Below, piece by piece: positions 25,958 through 37,900 of a DNA stretch of 64,000 nucleotides. The notes below the pieces were generated by a model. The model worked only from the letters and a program-made list of their open reading frames with translations. It had not been told where the DNA came from and searched no databases. The stretch spans positions 167,285-231,284 of the forward strand of contig NMRA01000217.1 of NCBI GenBank assembly GCA_002633005.1, read 5' to 3'. Positions within the stretch are counted from its first letter, which is position 1. Every line of letters starts with the position of its first letter. A program made the position numbers and the translations under genes. Origin of the DNA: Phoronis australis. Its lineage: Eukaryota; Phoronida; Phoronidae.

Positions 25958-27750
25958 CTCTCACCTCTCAGTTTTCGATTCCATATTATTGATGCGCATC
26001 GTTCATTCGACATAGAAATAATTTATTATCCGCTGATAATACTCCATACGAAAAAATTGAGTAATGTGAGATGTTGTCCTAATCTCGTATCACAGATATA
26101 TAACAATTACAAAAATTAACATGAGAAACAAATAAGTGGAACATTACTAGTTTGATGTATGCAACTGTGATTGTTATGTTGATGTAGTAAATTAGAACGG
26201 ATGCGTCTCAAACGATGACCATGGATCAGGAAAATGTCCGTGATAACCCTGCCGCACATAGGCAAAAATTGCATTCCCTGGACGCGTTCATGTGTATTTA
26301 ATATAAACAGGCTGTAATGATTTCAGCAAATTTAGGTGCTGCTTAAATCGCTTGGTAGCGACGTAACATGTAATTGAAATAGATTCGCTCACTGAGTTGT
26401 TTACTCGTTGACTGAGGAAGAAACGTGAGGGACTGACCTAATATATAGCGCCCTTTAAACAAAAACTTCAGCACGAATACTGGACAAGAAATATCGTGAC
26501 GACGGTCACTAATACGCATGTCATCGTGTACATTCAAATGTCCATTGAATAACAGACAAGGCAGAACACGCCTGTAGCCAGTGCCGAGGATTCCAGGCGT
26601 TAGATAGGCCCCCTGCCCTCACAGGTAAAAAGGTCCAGCCCCAGCATATCCGTTACGGACGGATAGGACAGATAGATGAACATCATCGACAACATCATTG
26701 TTACAGTTACATGTAGTACCGGTACTCCAAACTGCAATAATAATCATTTAGTTAGTTCGCTTCCAATTCAAAGCACTTAACTTAATCACAGCGGGCGTAC
26801 TTGGCCAACTTCGTCAAGCAGCGGTGTTTGCGCGGATGACAGGATCGTGCAGACGATTAGAGGACGCTAAACGTCATTGACGGTAACTGCTGCTAACCAA
26901 ATTGAACGCACGTGGAGACTGTATCACAATCAACCGGAGCCCAGAAGTGAAAGTCTATACCTACAATAGGGTGATACAGCACGTCAGAGAGCTAGAAAGC
27001 TTCCACTGAAAAGTAGTGCGTGAATACCCTAAAATCGATCTACCAATAACATTAGCAAGTGGGTTTGTTGTCTCCTATTTGGGTACAGCTGCTAGCATAG
27101 CAAAGTGTAGGGTTTTTAACCATCGGATGTGTGTTTTCATCCAGTGAACGATTTGGTGTGTGCGTTTTCAAAGTTTTAAATTGAGTACACGAAACTTCTG
27201 TGGGCAGACCTCCTCGGTCGTTGCTCAGCAAAAACCAAACATTGAACTGCTGCGTTTTCTTGCACTGAGAAAACCCCGACGCTACTCCAAAGGTTCGCTA
27301 TTCCGAAGGCACCGGCTGCTCGATACAAATGTCCACTACTGCGAATGTTCACCATGCTGAAACCACGTTCACAACTTCGACTGTTTACTACTGTTTGCTA
27401 ATGAGGCGGAACTAATATGCATAGAATAGTAACCAGTTAAAGAGTGTGCAACAGTTGAATATTTTCTAAACATTGATTGCATTCCTGTCGTCATTCTTGA
27501 CTCATTCTCACTAAGGGACAATGTCTGGGCACGGCCATATTTCATTTCAGGGCTGCGGCGACCAACGGGCGCCTTTAAGTTTGAGAAGACTGGATGAGAC
27601 TCTAAATTTGACTTGGTGAAGACTGGCAAGCCATAGTCTACTACATCCAGTACATTTAGGTTCGGCCCGGCCATGAGCGTGGTTCGGTTGCGGGGTGAGG
27701 CGCATCGCGGGATGAACTTTTCAATGAAATGATACCGTCTTGAAATCAGG
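25958..27750. other. intergenic, nothing recognised
   Basis: No coding frame with family features, no strong inverted repeat and no tRNA other than the one just upstream were seen. Confidence 0.5.
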
Positions 27751-28553
27751 GTGTTCCATCGATTGAAACAGGAACTCCGGTGTAAACAGATGTCCCACCG
27801 TCGAAAACAACCTCCTGCAACTTCAAATAACTAACCAGCCCCACAAAGTCGTACTCTGACCTTTAAAACCCCGGACTGGACACTCGGGTATCGAAACACC
27901 TTACACTCCTGCTCTTTCTGTCAAACATTGGTTGATGAAAATAAATGTTCCTACTTTAAATAGTTTTTTGCGATATTTTGTTTTACTATGTGACAATTTT
28001 AGACAACTTATGGCGGATTGGCATTCTACATTATTCCCCTGAGCCATGAAATATTGCGTCACATATGGGCTAGGTACTTTTTCGCCAAGTTTTCAGGCAA
28101 CTGTTCTTCCACGAGGTTGTCACAACAAATAAATCAACAATGGCACTAGAAAGTTGAAATGGTCCTTTTGTTTTTCATTTTTGAAAAACATTTTGAAGAA
28201 ACTATTTAATAATCTGAAATTAATTAAATATTCACCGAGATAACAGCGTGTTGAGAGAATAGATTATGTCGGAATACGCCAAAGAGACAGTTGCACGAGT
28301 TTTACCGATAAAATCAAATACCAGATTCAATATATAAGTAATATTCATGTAGGTTACGTTTCATTATTAACAATTTTAATAAACAAATGCAGAAAACAAT
28401 TGGAAAGTACTTGAAGATGCCCTGGGATTTGTGTTTTGAAGGTCAGGGATCTTGTTTTTTTGGGCTGGTTAACTGTTCTGAAGGTGCGGGGACCTGTTTT
28501 CGACTTCGGCGGATGCCTGTTTTGCACCGGGGTGGCCGTTTCGATGGAGCACC
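27751..28553. mobile_element. foldback element with ~140-bp inverted arms
   Basis: The left arm (27751 to about 27890, GTGTTCCATCGATTG onward) and the right arm (about 28418-28553, ending TCGATGGAGCACC) are imperfect inverted copies. Both include CTAACCAGCC/GGCTGGTTAACTG and GACCTT/AAGGTC blocks. The interior is AT-rich. The right half recurs at 50505-50932, which supports a mobile origin. Confidence 0.6.
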
Positions 28554-28950
28554 CAGGAAATGGATTTGGTGAATGTATAGTGCGGAATAGTCAGTCATCA
28601 ACGGTTCTATTTTCTTCTCCAGATTTTGTGACATCATTTTAGTTCATTTGCTCTCTGCACTATAGGTAACGGCGTATAGTAAATTCTTTCCGGCCAATGA
28701 AAAATCGAAAGTTATCATTTACACAAGTTGGGTAGTCCTTCAGAGCAGCGTTCTAAGCATTCGACTGCATGTAAAATAACAAGTGAGTTCATCTATCGTG
28801 ACACGAGACAGATCAGGCCCAAGGCAAAGGAGATTTTTGTCCGACCCTGCTTTAACCTCGTGTAGTGCCATACATGAAAACCATGATTGTTTTGATTCAT
28901 GATTTGTGTCAAAGCATTTATATTTTTTCTTTTCTTTTCTTTGCTTTTTA

Positions 28951-29121
28951 ATGAGTTGGCTTTCCAACCCCAACACGGTAACACCATGGACCGAATTCAC
29001 TAATTGCTTCTACAACGATACTCACGGCCGTCAAGTTGAAGCCTCCGATTTCGACTTGACCCAGTTAAAGGCTCTAGGCTTCGTTATCGTTGAAAACAAC
29101 ATATACGGTTTCATGGGTTGA
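28951..29121 (+). CDS. possible short coding exon, family unclear
   Basis: From ATGAGTTGG to a TGA stop the frame encodes about 56 residues with coding-like codon use and the stretches TPWTEFTNCFYNDTHGRQVE and FDLTQLKALGFVIVEN. It is preceded by a strong pyrimidine tract (28921-28949), so it may be a terminal exon. The pattern of a Gly-Arg turn followed by L-x-x-LGF-x-I faintly recalls the end of CIA30-type (NDUFAF1) domains, but the match is weak. No partner exons were found, and it may be a fragment. Confidence 0.3.
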   Translation: MSWLSNPNTVTPWTEFTNCFYNDTHGRQVEASDFDLTQLKALGFVIVENNIYGFMG

Positions 29122-29274
29122 AACTCAGTATTTAGAAAATTAAGGAACGTGATCGTGACTGAGAGTAAGTTTCAAGTCAAAATATAGGCAATCACAAGAG
29201 CTGCTAATGCAAATCGTGTAAATTATATTCATTTGTCATTTCGTAACAAACGTTTAATCCTAGAAAATAACTTA

Positions 29275-29545
29275 AAAGAATACTAAACCCTGTCTTGATA
29301 ATTTCAACCAAACCTCGTGCGGTTCTGTCACCTGCATCATTGGCGTCAATACTGAAAGATAAAAGCAAGAATCAAATAAAAACACGATAAACGTGTATGT
29401 CACGCTTGCCCGTTTGGCAGACTTTGAAAGGGATTTTCAAATTTTCCTCCGAAATTTTGAGGGTTGTCGAGGTTTACAAATCATTACTTTGTTTTAGTAT
29501 CTGTTATTAGAGCAAAGCCGGGTTTGCTATCTTTTTAGCTAAAAC
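29275..29545 (+). repeat. interspersed repeat family K, copy B (internally deleted)
   Basis: It has the TACTAAACCCTG start, CTGCATCATTGGCGTCAAT, GTCACGCTTGCCCGTTTGGC and GCCGGGTTTGCTATC blocks in order. The central block with TTATGGTCCTTGG is missing. Confidence 0.55.
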
Positions 29546-32500
29546 CTTTGTGAATTTGTTGATTCCAAAGTAAATAAGACTCGTATTCTTATGACAAATA
29601 GTGTGTTTAACCTTACCGTATATGCGCACTTGGACCCATACGTCTAAGCTTGTACATTGTAGTGGAGCTGGTTGTATTATGCGTATATGACTATAATTGA
29701 AACACTTGTGTAAAATTCAAGAGGTGAATTTCTAAAATATCATCTGAGTAAAAGTTGACTGATCAGTCATTACGGACATTGTTGTCGTTAACGTGTATTC
29801 AAATTTTACCGCATGGCAGGAATTAAAAATCGAAAAAACACATGAAAAGCACCCACTAAGTTTAAAGTTTCGTTGATTTGATGACACCGAAATCCAAAAT
29901 TTCAAACTGGAACGACTTACCGGCTTTGAATTTGCCGTTGAGACACTCATTGGACTATATTAGGTCCTCGGTGTTATCTCTATATTTAGGAACGGTCACT
30001 TGTCGCATTAAAGACACAAAACAAATGGTTCCACCACAAAATGAACCAAACCGGAATGGTTTGGCTCTGTATATGACGTTTAGGCACACACATACACATG
30101 TACAAAGGACAACCCCTTCGTCCATAAGTGAAGCACAGCACAAGAAACACTTAAGAAAACTTTAACTCTGGAAAAATTATTTCGGGCATAGGCGCATAGG
30201 TCTCTCCCGTTCTTATTTGCACAGATACGGAATGGTGTTACAGCTGGCATTCGAAATGTGAAGATTTACACGTGGGCATTTTATGTTGATATATGCAACT
30301 CGAACTAAGTTGAATTTCACGCTATTTTTTATCGTTCGCTTCCATTTATTGCTAGAAATGATGTTTATTGTATAGCTTGTCAAGCAAGAAAGAGTTACAT
30401 TTTATTTCACCTTTGTGACCCTTGTATCGACACTACTTCTGGTTTCTCATACATGTATGTGACCATAACTGTTTGCAGCCAAAGTCTGCATTTCGTTGTC
30501 AAATCAGTGATTGATATCATTTAATATGCTATGATACTATTGACGTACTTCCGGTAAATGGAGAACTTTGATTATGAGTGACGCGCATTCATTTAATCCC
30601 GATGAATACTGAAGAACTGAAAAGAGATTTATTTTCATTTTCTATTTGTCTCTGCAAAATTTCTCATATGTCGCTCAACATTCATTTCGGGTCCCATGAG
30701 AGTACTTTTGGGATCGTTTTGCCTTTTTGCAAGTCTTTTACTTTTATGGAACATGTGTGCAAGAGATCACAAATGTTTCAGATGTTGACTCGTTAAACGA
30801 CCTCTAAAATATTCCAAGTTTTATAACCGAGCCGTTGCTGGACTTATCTTACTACACACGTTTAGCAAATGTACGTGTACAAGAACGTGACGTACGCCTG
30901 GATCGGGATTTTTTTTCTCCGTGTGCTTGATGCGCTCACCAGTTGAGCAGACTGCAACACGCGGTAAACACTGGCCAAAGGTAATTTCATGATGGCACTG
31001 AAACACTGATTTTGAGTAATAATTGGTTAGTATAGTAAGTGTCACCCGTTGGTCAATTCGTAAAACTCTTTCCAGAAATTTTTGTGGTTTTCGCCCAGTT
31101 ACATAAGGTTTATTTGCCTGGCAATTAGGTGAAAAATATTGTACTTTCCAGAAAGAACTTTCAACGTGTTGCGTTGCTTTTCTGTTAACTTGTTAAGATA
31201 TTTTTATTCTGGATTCAGAAGAGAAAAAATCTATACAACGAGTTCACTTTTGAACTAAAAAAATTGAAGTCATGTACATGTACCTGGAAGTCATCAATAA
31301 TGTCTACCTCACGACACGCACTTGCCTTAGCAGCTCGTTGGAATTCACGGGGTCTGTGGCGTTCTTGTTGAAATTTCGTCACCTGGAGCAGTTAATAACA
31401 ATGGACTGCACCATAGCAGGGTTACGATTACTGGTGGCAAGACATGTTAAGACAGACTACTATCCCTGCGTCACAACCACTTTTGCCTGCAAGTAGACGT
31501 TATTTCCCCCTCCCCCCCACTCCTTCGTTAGAGGTTGTGCATTTGTCACCAATTTCCCAGGCTCCCTATTGCAAATGATTGTTTGGTTATTGCATCTGTG
31601 TTGCACACAGAGGAATTCACGAAAGTGTTCATACAAAGGTGATGTTTACGTCGTCAGTTGCAACGATTTGTACGAAAATCTGGGAGTTGAGCGACACTGC
31701 CCGTTACAGTCATTTGAGTGAAAAACTATCTAATAAGCATAATTTACTTGTATGCACCATTCTTCGGATTTTGTAGCAAAGAAAAATCTGTCACTGTGTG
31801 AGAAGCACACCCGCCATTTATTAGATTTTGCGACATCTTTCGGGAAATGAAGGCAATTAACCTCGCCAAAGCAAATTTTGCTCAGAAATTGGCAGTTTGC
31901 TGGTGCAAATGAAATGCTTAATGCTTATAACGAAGAAAAATCAATTTGGGTAATTTGTTTTGAACTAAGTGTATATGCAACTTTTTGGAAGAACTTGCGA
32001 ACCGATGCATGACAAGACGAATTGGTTAGTAAAGAATTTCTGCAAGATAATGTTCCATTTGATGGGTATGAAAGCTTACACATTGCTTCACAAATTTAGC
32101 AGCAGAATAACGGTATAACGGCAATTTTCACAACCGTAACCTATTTTTCTTTACTTAGAAAAGTATGTAGTTTTTAATGATGTTAATTTTGTGCCAGATT
32201 TGATTTCGACGTTTTTTACACAGTATCGTTCAAAAGCTGCATATTTATCAATGTAAATTTATTTTGAGTTGTGTATCCAAGGTTACAGGTCACGATATAC
32301 GTATAGCCAGTGAGCTATACATATGATTTGTCTCATTACGTACGTTTGCAAAAGCTCTGGCTGTAAAACAAAGCATATTTCCCTCGTTTACACTTTACAC
32401 GGGAACGTGCGCCGTGTGCACGTAAATATGCGAAATCGTGTGACTCACTAGTACAGTGTATCAGGACTTTGATTACTATGTCTGAAATGGGGCACAATCA

Positions 32501-32554
32501 ATAACACATGTTTCGAAAGAACCCACACGTTTCTCATGCACACTTATTATCATT
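29546..32554. other. intergenic, nothing recognised
   Basis: The sequence is AT-rich with only short chance frames. TACATGTAC-type words are frequent. No gene or clear repeat boundary is supported. Confidence 0.5.
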
Positions 32555-32935
32555 GATAAACAAGTACAAAAACACAAACAAAAACATCGGACACGCGTCT
32601 TCACCCCTGGAAAGACCACTCTCGTTTAAAGTAAAAAATGCTATATGGAGTTTAACGTGAACAATATTTTTCCACTTCCCTGAAAAGCTGTCATGCACAG
32701 TTTTTATGCGCAATTATTTTTTCAAATTTTTCAGCATTATAGTACTCATGAGTGCGTGTGACAAACTTGTGAATATTATGTATATTTTTGTGACATCTCT
32801 CCTTGTAACGGTACTGGAACAGCAAATGTTAAGAAAATCGCGCGTCTCATTAAGTCCAAGATTAACACACATTTTGTATGACTTACAGTTAATAAGTTGC
32901 CTTTGCAAATTACATCCCACTCACCTTGATCAACT
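32555..32935 (-). mobile_element. second LINE 3' relic, same family as 24.2-25.2 kb
   Basis: The sequence aligns in the same orientation with 24205-24530. Shared landmarks are the AAACAAGTACAAAAA tail, the GTTAACGTGAACAAT-like block, AGAAAAGCTGTCATG and TTTGTGACATCTCTCCTTG. It is shorter and diverged by substitutions and indels. Confidence 0.6.
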
Positions 32936-33424
32936 ACAGGCAGCGTGTTACCATACCCTTTGCGTTGTCAATGTAATAAACCTAATGTGTGCTAACAACA
33001 CAGGCGCACTACCTTTTTGTAAAGATTAATACTCGCTCAATTAATTTGGGCTTGTCTTTATGAATAGGCTTTACTTGCTGCTTGGCTAGGGTGAGGCACC
33101 TCGCCTAGGGTAGTCTTGATGTGGGAAGATCTGTAAATGCTATTCGGATGGCATGGCCAGGTAAAAGTCCTTTTGTTGTCTTCCTGAATCCATGATAGCT
33201 TCCAATCTGTTCTTTTAAACTATTTTCTTGTCGTGATTCCATTCTTATGTGCTACTAAGTAGATTTTGTGCATGGTAGTCTACTTAGTACGCAAGCTAAC
33301 ATATTGATAATCCGGTCACAGTTATCTGGGCAAGTAACCACACACGGTAGCCTACTCAGTGTATGGCGAAAGAAGCAACTTGCAATATCGGTCATCAAAA
33401 ATAACACCGCGTGAGGCTCAGCAC

Positions 33425-33545
33425 TGAAAAAGTGGCGGGCTATAGCCCCCCAGTGATGCACCATCCATAGACAATGGGCACCGCAGCACTCAGTGAAAAA
33501 AGTGGGGGGACTATAGCTGTGGTGCGCCGCCCATGGATCACGTCT
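33425..33545. repeat. GGGCGG-type palindromic module, doubled
   Basis: Two head-to-head variants are present. One carries AGTGGCGGGCTATAGCCCCC with GCACCATCCATAG; the other carries AGTGGGGGGACTATAG with GTGCGCCGCCCATGG. Each block AAAAAGTGG-CTATAG resembles the segment at 59.34-59.42 kb. Confidence 0.45.
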
Positions 33546-34171
33546 GTTTTGGTTACTAAAGTTTATTTGGCTTCATTTGGTTGTAACCTGTCTCTTCGCA
33601 GTATTATTTTGGGTGGATACTCGCGAAATGTCGTCCGATTTCTAAGACGCGTTGTTTTGCATTTCTGTACCAACTCGTGGTCGACTGGGATCCGGTTTCG
33701 CCATCTGGCGATTGTTATAGAAGGGCCATGCAAGGACGATAAGAAGCATCGCTGAAATCATTCTAAATTGAACTATAACGTTTTATGTTTCAATAACTCT
33801 ACCTCTCCTTGAAACCCTAACCAGTTTGAATATTAAACCCTTGAAATAAGAATATCTGACTGTCATATTGGAATTTAATTATTCAATTAGTATGATATCA
33901 AACAATGCCCCGGGAAACGAACTCAGCTTGCCTCAGTTAATGCACTTTAGTTTTTTACTGATAAAAAGATTATTTTCTTTTTGTTTAAAGTTACATTGAA
34001 CGCAATTGAGGACCAGGGTGCGTTAACACAAAAACGACAGCAAATAGCTCCATTCCAATAACAACCATGGAGAATGAGAACTGAAACTTACTTTAATGCC
34101 CCACTCGGCTTCTGTGACAACCGGACAGCACACTACGTTTGCATTGTGTGTCAATAGTCGGATGTAATGTT

Positions 34172-34239
34172 CCCGTATTTTGAGAACCATTTTTTGATGC
34201 ACTTTATTTAGTGGAGAAAACTGATTCTCAAAATACGGG
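34172..34239. repeat. perfect 15-bp hairpin stem
   Basis: CCCGTATTTTGAGAA (34172-34186) is followed after 38 bases by its exact reverse complement TTCTCAAAATACGGG. It lies about 0.7 kb upstream of the TLDc gene. It may be a short foldback element or a structured site. Confidence 0.5.
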
Positions 34240-34845
34240 CACGTGATATCCAACCATTAACCATTGTGTGGAACGGCAAGTCTCAAAGGTACTCAATACC
34301 CATATTAGCTGTACAAGGCTCAATTTACCCTTAATTTTGTGGTAACGCTATTGCTTTTATTCGCTCTCATTACCACCATCGCTATTACCAGTGTTATTAT
34401 GATCATCATGGCTCCTAATGTTCGAGGTGGACACCACCGTTGATCCCCGGTATTACTCAAACTCTTAATAATTAGTGTTGAGTATGCCAGCTAAATGTTC
34501 TGGAGTTCAAACTAGTGTTCCAACATTTTGAGGTTGGACAACAGTTACAGAATTTGACCATTTCGAAGTGTTATTCAATGAACTAGTACCTAAGCGTAGG
34601 AAGGCCTTCACTGTTGTTTTTTTAAGTTGTGCATGGCCTTGTCAGTCATGGCTAAGAATACACACGAGTCAAAATAACAACACCAAGAACACGTGCGGTG
34701 ATTCCAGGGCTTTTAGAAAACAACAGGTGGTGCGTTTTCCTTTAAACCAACCTTAAAAGTGGCTCGTATACGTAAACAGTAATCCGATATACGTGTAGTT
34801 GTTTTGGAAGAGGCAATAATGACGGAATCGTCATTTACCTTTGAT

Positions 34846-34853
34846 TATATAAA
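34846..34853 (+). promoter_or_regulatory. TATA box of the TLDc gene
   Basis: A TATATAAA element lies 84 bases before the start codon at 34937. That spacing allows transcription to begin near 34876-34880 and leaves a 5' UTR of about 60 bases without introns. The position fits the gene model well. Confidence 0.55.
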
Positions 34854-34936
34854 GAAATGACTCTAATCAAACACAAGTCAATCATTTCCATCTTCAGACA
34901 GCATATGCACGTAATTCAGTCAAGTCGGAAACGGAA

Positions 34937-37900
34937 ATGAAGAAAGGAAGTGCTTTGCAAATTTTCATTGTGTTGGTAAGTTTAATCGGATAATGGAGCA
35001 CCTTGACTTCATTTGTTTGCGTTACCATTAATGATTTGTTGTCGAAATCCTTAAATTACAAAGTTTCGATAAGAATATTGAATTTGACTTTAGAACAGCA
35101 GTAAGATTTTCAAAATTTGGTTCATTGGCAGGTTTACCACGTTCACGCTGTGCTTGGCCATTCTACACCTGTGCTGACGGGTCAAGTCATATTCGAAGGG
35201 GATGGTATCGAAGGACCTCTTCAGTATTACGAAAGCGTCAACGAGTTCCGTATCAACGCGAAAGTTAACGTTGACAGTCCGCTTTCCGAACATAGCCAGC
35301 TGGAGATCACTTGCACGTACGTTTCACAATCATGCATCATCGTCACTACAATGCGCGCCCATGTCATGACTGACGCAAGCGCGGCCCAGTCTCTCAATAA
35401 CTTTTTGCTTTTGCAATGTGGTATGAGCCGGTCCGACGGGATTAAACTACCCGGGGGATAAAACTGAACTGAGTTGAGGTGTCTCGAACATGCAATATGA
35501 ACTCAAGGTTTTCATATTGCATGAAACTCTTCTTCTTCATCACTAATATTGGCAATTTTTCAGCGCATCATTTGTCGTGTCAAATGTGTATGCAAGTCGT
35601 TTGACACTTGACACTGGCAGCTTTTCCTTTAAAGGAGTAGAAGCCGCGGCGGACGACGCCGGGAGAAACGAGCTTGTGGTTTCTTTTCAAATTCAAAGTA
35701 CGTCACGTCATACTTCTCATCTCGCTAAATGTCGTGAATGTATGAGAGACTGGAACGCGTTTGGTCCTGAGTTATTTCCGCAGCGGGTGGATGCCAAAAA
35801 ATAGACACGAAAACAGTAAAAATAGACATTAGGTGGCGCAAAATACTTCGAATCCATCTGAAAATGGTAGGATAGTGTCACTTCTCCAAATACATGTCTA
35901 TATTCCAAATCTTGTGAAACTCCATTGAGGACCTTTGAATATACAGAGATAAACGTAAAAAACTAAAATTGCTACTAGGGGGCACACTGGTGAAAAAGTC
36001 TGTGCGAAAATCATTGTCGTCGTCCGTTGTCAATATCAAATAAATGCACTTGCTAAATTTAAAAAAGATCCTGCAAACGGTTTAGGAGATACAGCCATAG
36101 GCGCAAAAAACTGCCACTAGGAGGCGCCACAGCAGTCGAAGACATCGTAAAATCATCGCCGGTAAGCCATCCTCTTTATAGTAAGAACATACATGCTAAT
36201 TTTCAAATCGTATCCTTAAAGCGGATTGGTTAATAGAGGGGTGGATGCCAAAAATCAGACTCGAAAACAGTAAAAATGGACACTAGGTAGCGCAAAGTCC
36301 CTCGAATCCATCTGAAAACAGATGGATAGCGTCCATTTCTCTAATAGACGGCTACATCCCAAATTTTATGAAAATGTTGAGGACCTTTAAAGATACAGAG
36401 GTAAACGTAAAAAACTAAAATTGCTACTAGGGGGCACACCCGTAGTCGGAGAGGTCCTAAATTTATAGCCTTCAGTCGTCAGCCGAGCTTGATAGGAACA
36501 CATCTGCCAAATCTCAGTCATCAAGATCCTGTGAGGGGTTTAGGAGATACAGTTGCGGACGCCGAACGACGGACGCCCTGACGCCCAGACAGAGATGACG
36601 GCAATATGCGACCACATATAATAAAACAGAATCTATATTTCGTGACTGCATGTCACATCATCAGGAAATAAGTGAATTACACGTGACAGCATGAAAGAGG
36701 GGCATACAAGCAGAGAGTGTGAATGCAACACACGGTAGGAAGCCCGCAACCCTATCGGAACAGAACCAGTGTGTGATACACACCTGTGAGCTGTTCATTC
36801 AACACAGGTTTTTCGTGACTGATCAACAGCGAATCCAAAATCACATACTACAAGAATTCTCTTTGTTGGCAATCTCGCAAAATCTCTGTTGCATTTTAAG
36901 CTGAACATTGCGTAAAAATGACATTCTAGCACTGACAAAGCGATGATATACCGGTACTTGCAGAATAAAAACTACGTCCAGAAACGAAACTACACAGTAT
37001 TCTCAAGTTCAACAGATGAAAGGGAAATACCACCTGAAGGACATCAAAGGAGAAGACACATACAAGAAGCAGTTTACATTTACTGGCTCGTTTTCAACTC
37101 GCAATGGCTTCACAGCTTACCGGGAGTGTGACGCTAAATTAACGTTCTTGAACCCTCACACACAACGAGAACAGCTAAAGAACCTAAAGTTGATTGGTGG
37201 ACGGCGAGATTACAAGTTTGGTGAGAACTTATGAACCGTATTTAATTAAGCTTTCTGTAACCAAAATTGGACATTATTTCTGGAGAAACGTACTCAAAAG
37301 ATTTAACCATAAACTGTTGAATTTTCCATCTATTTCGATATACTGCGCTTTGAATTAAAGTTCACTGTGTGCTTGTTCCTGTCGATAAGTAGTTGTTGTT
37401 CCAAGATAAAGACATAAACAGACCATAAGATACAGAGTAATTCTCCTGACACTGGTTCCAAACTTTTGCTTATATTTTCCGAAGAGGCAGTAATTTCAAC
37501 TTCATGTATTGAGCTCTTTCTTATGATGGGCCGTTGGGGGGGAAAGTGTCGCCGGAAAAAATACGAGCGTAATTGTGTACATTACGCCGTTATTTACGCC
37601 GTTAATTACGCCGTAAAATTACGAGCGTAATTTAATTTTTTACGGCGTAAAATTACGCTCGTAATTTAGTTTAAACTCTTAGCCAATGACGTTGGGTTTT
37701 ATATTCCACGATCGCGCGCGCTCATAGAAATACTTATTTACTGAAGGACTTCATGTCTACGATACGAGCGCTGAATCATGGCGGATCAAATCGTTGCTGC
37801 TGCCATGTCAGCGATTGTGCAAGAACAAGCAGTCCAGCAACAGTCGTGTATGTTAAATCATCACTGATTGGTCTAAATTTGGAACGTTCTTAAGGTATTT

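Noticed and set aside
25756-26013. Small proteins over the tRNA
   Set aside because: Both strands' frames here overlap the intact tRNA-Gly and have no protein features.
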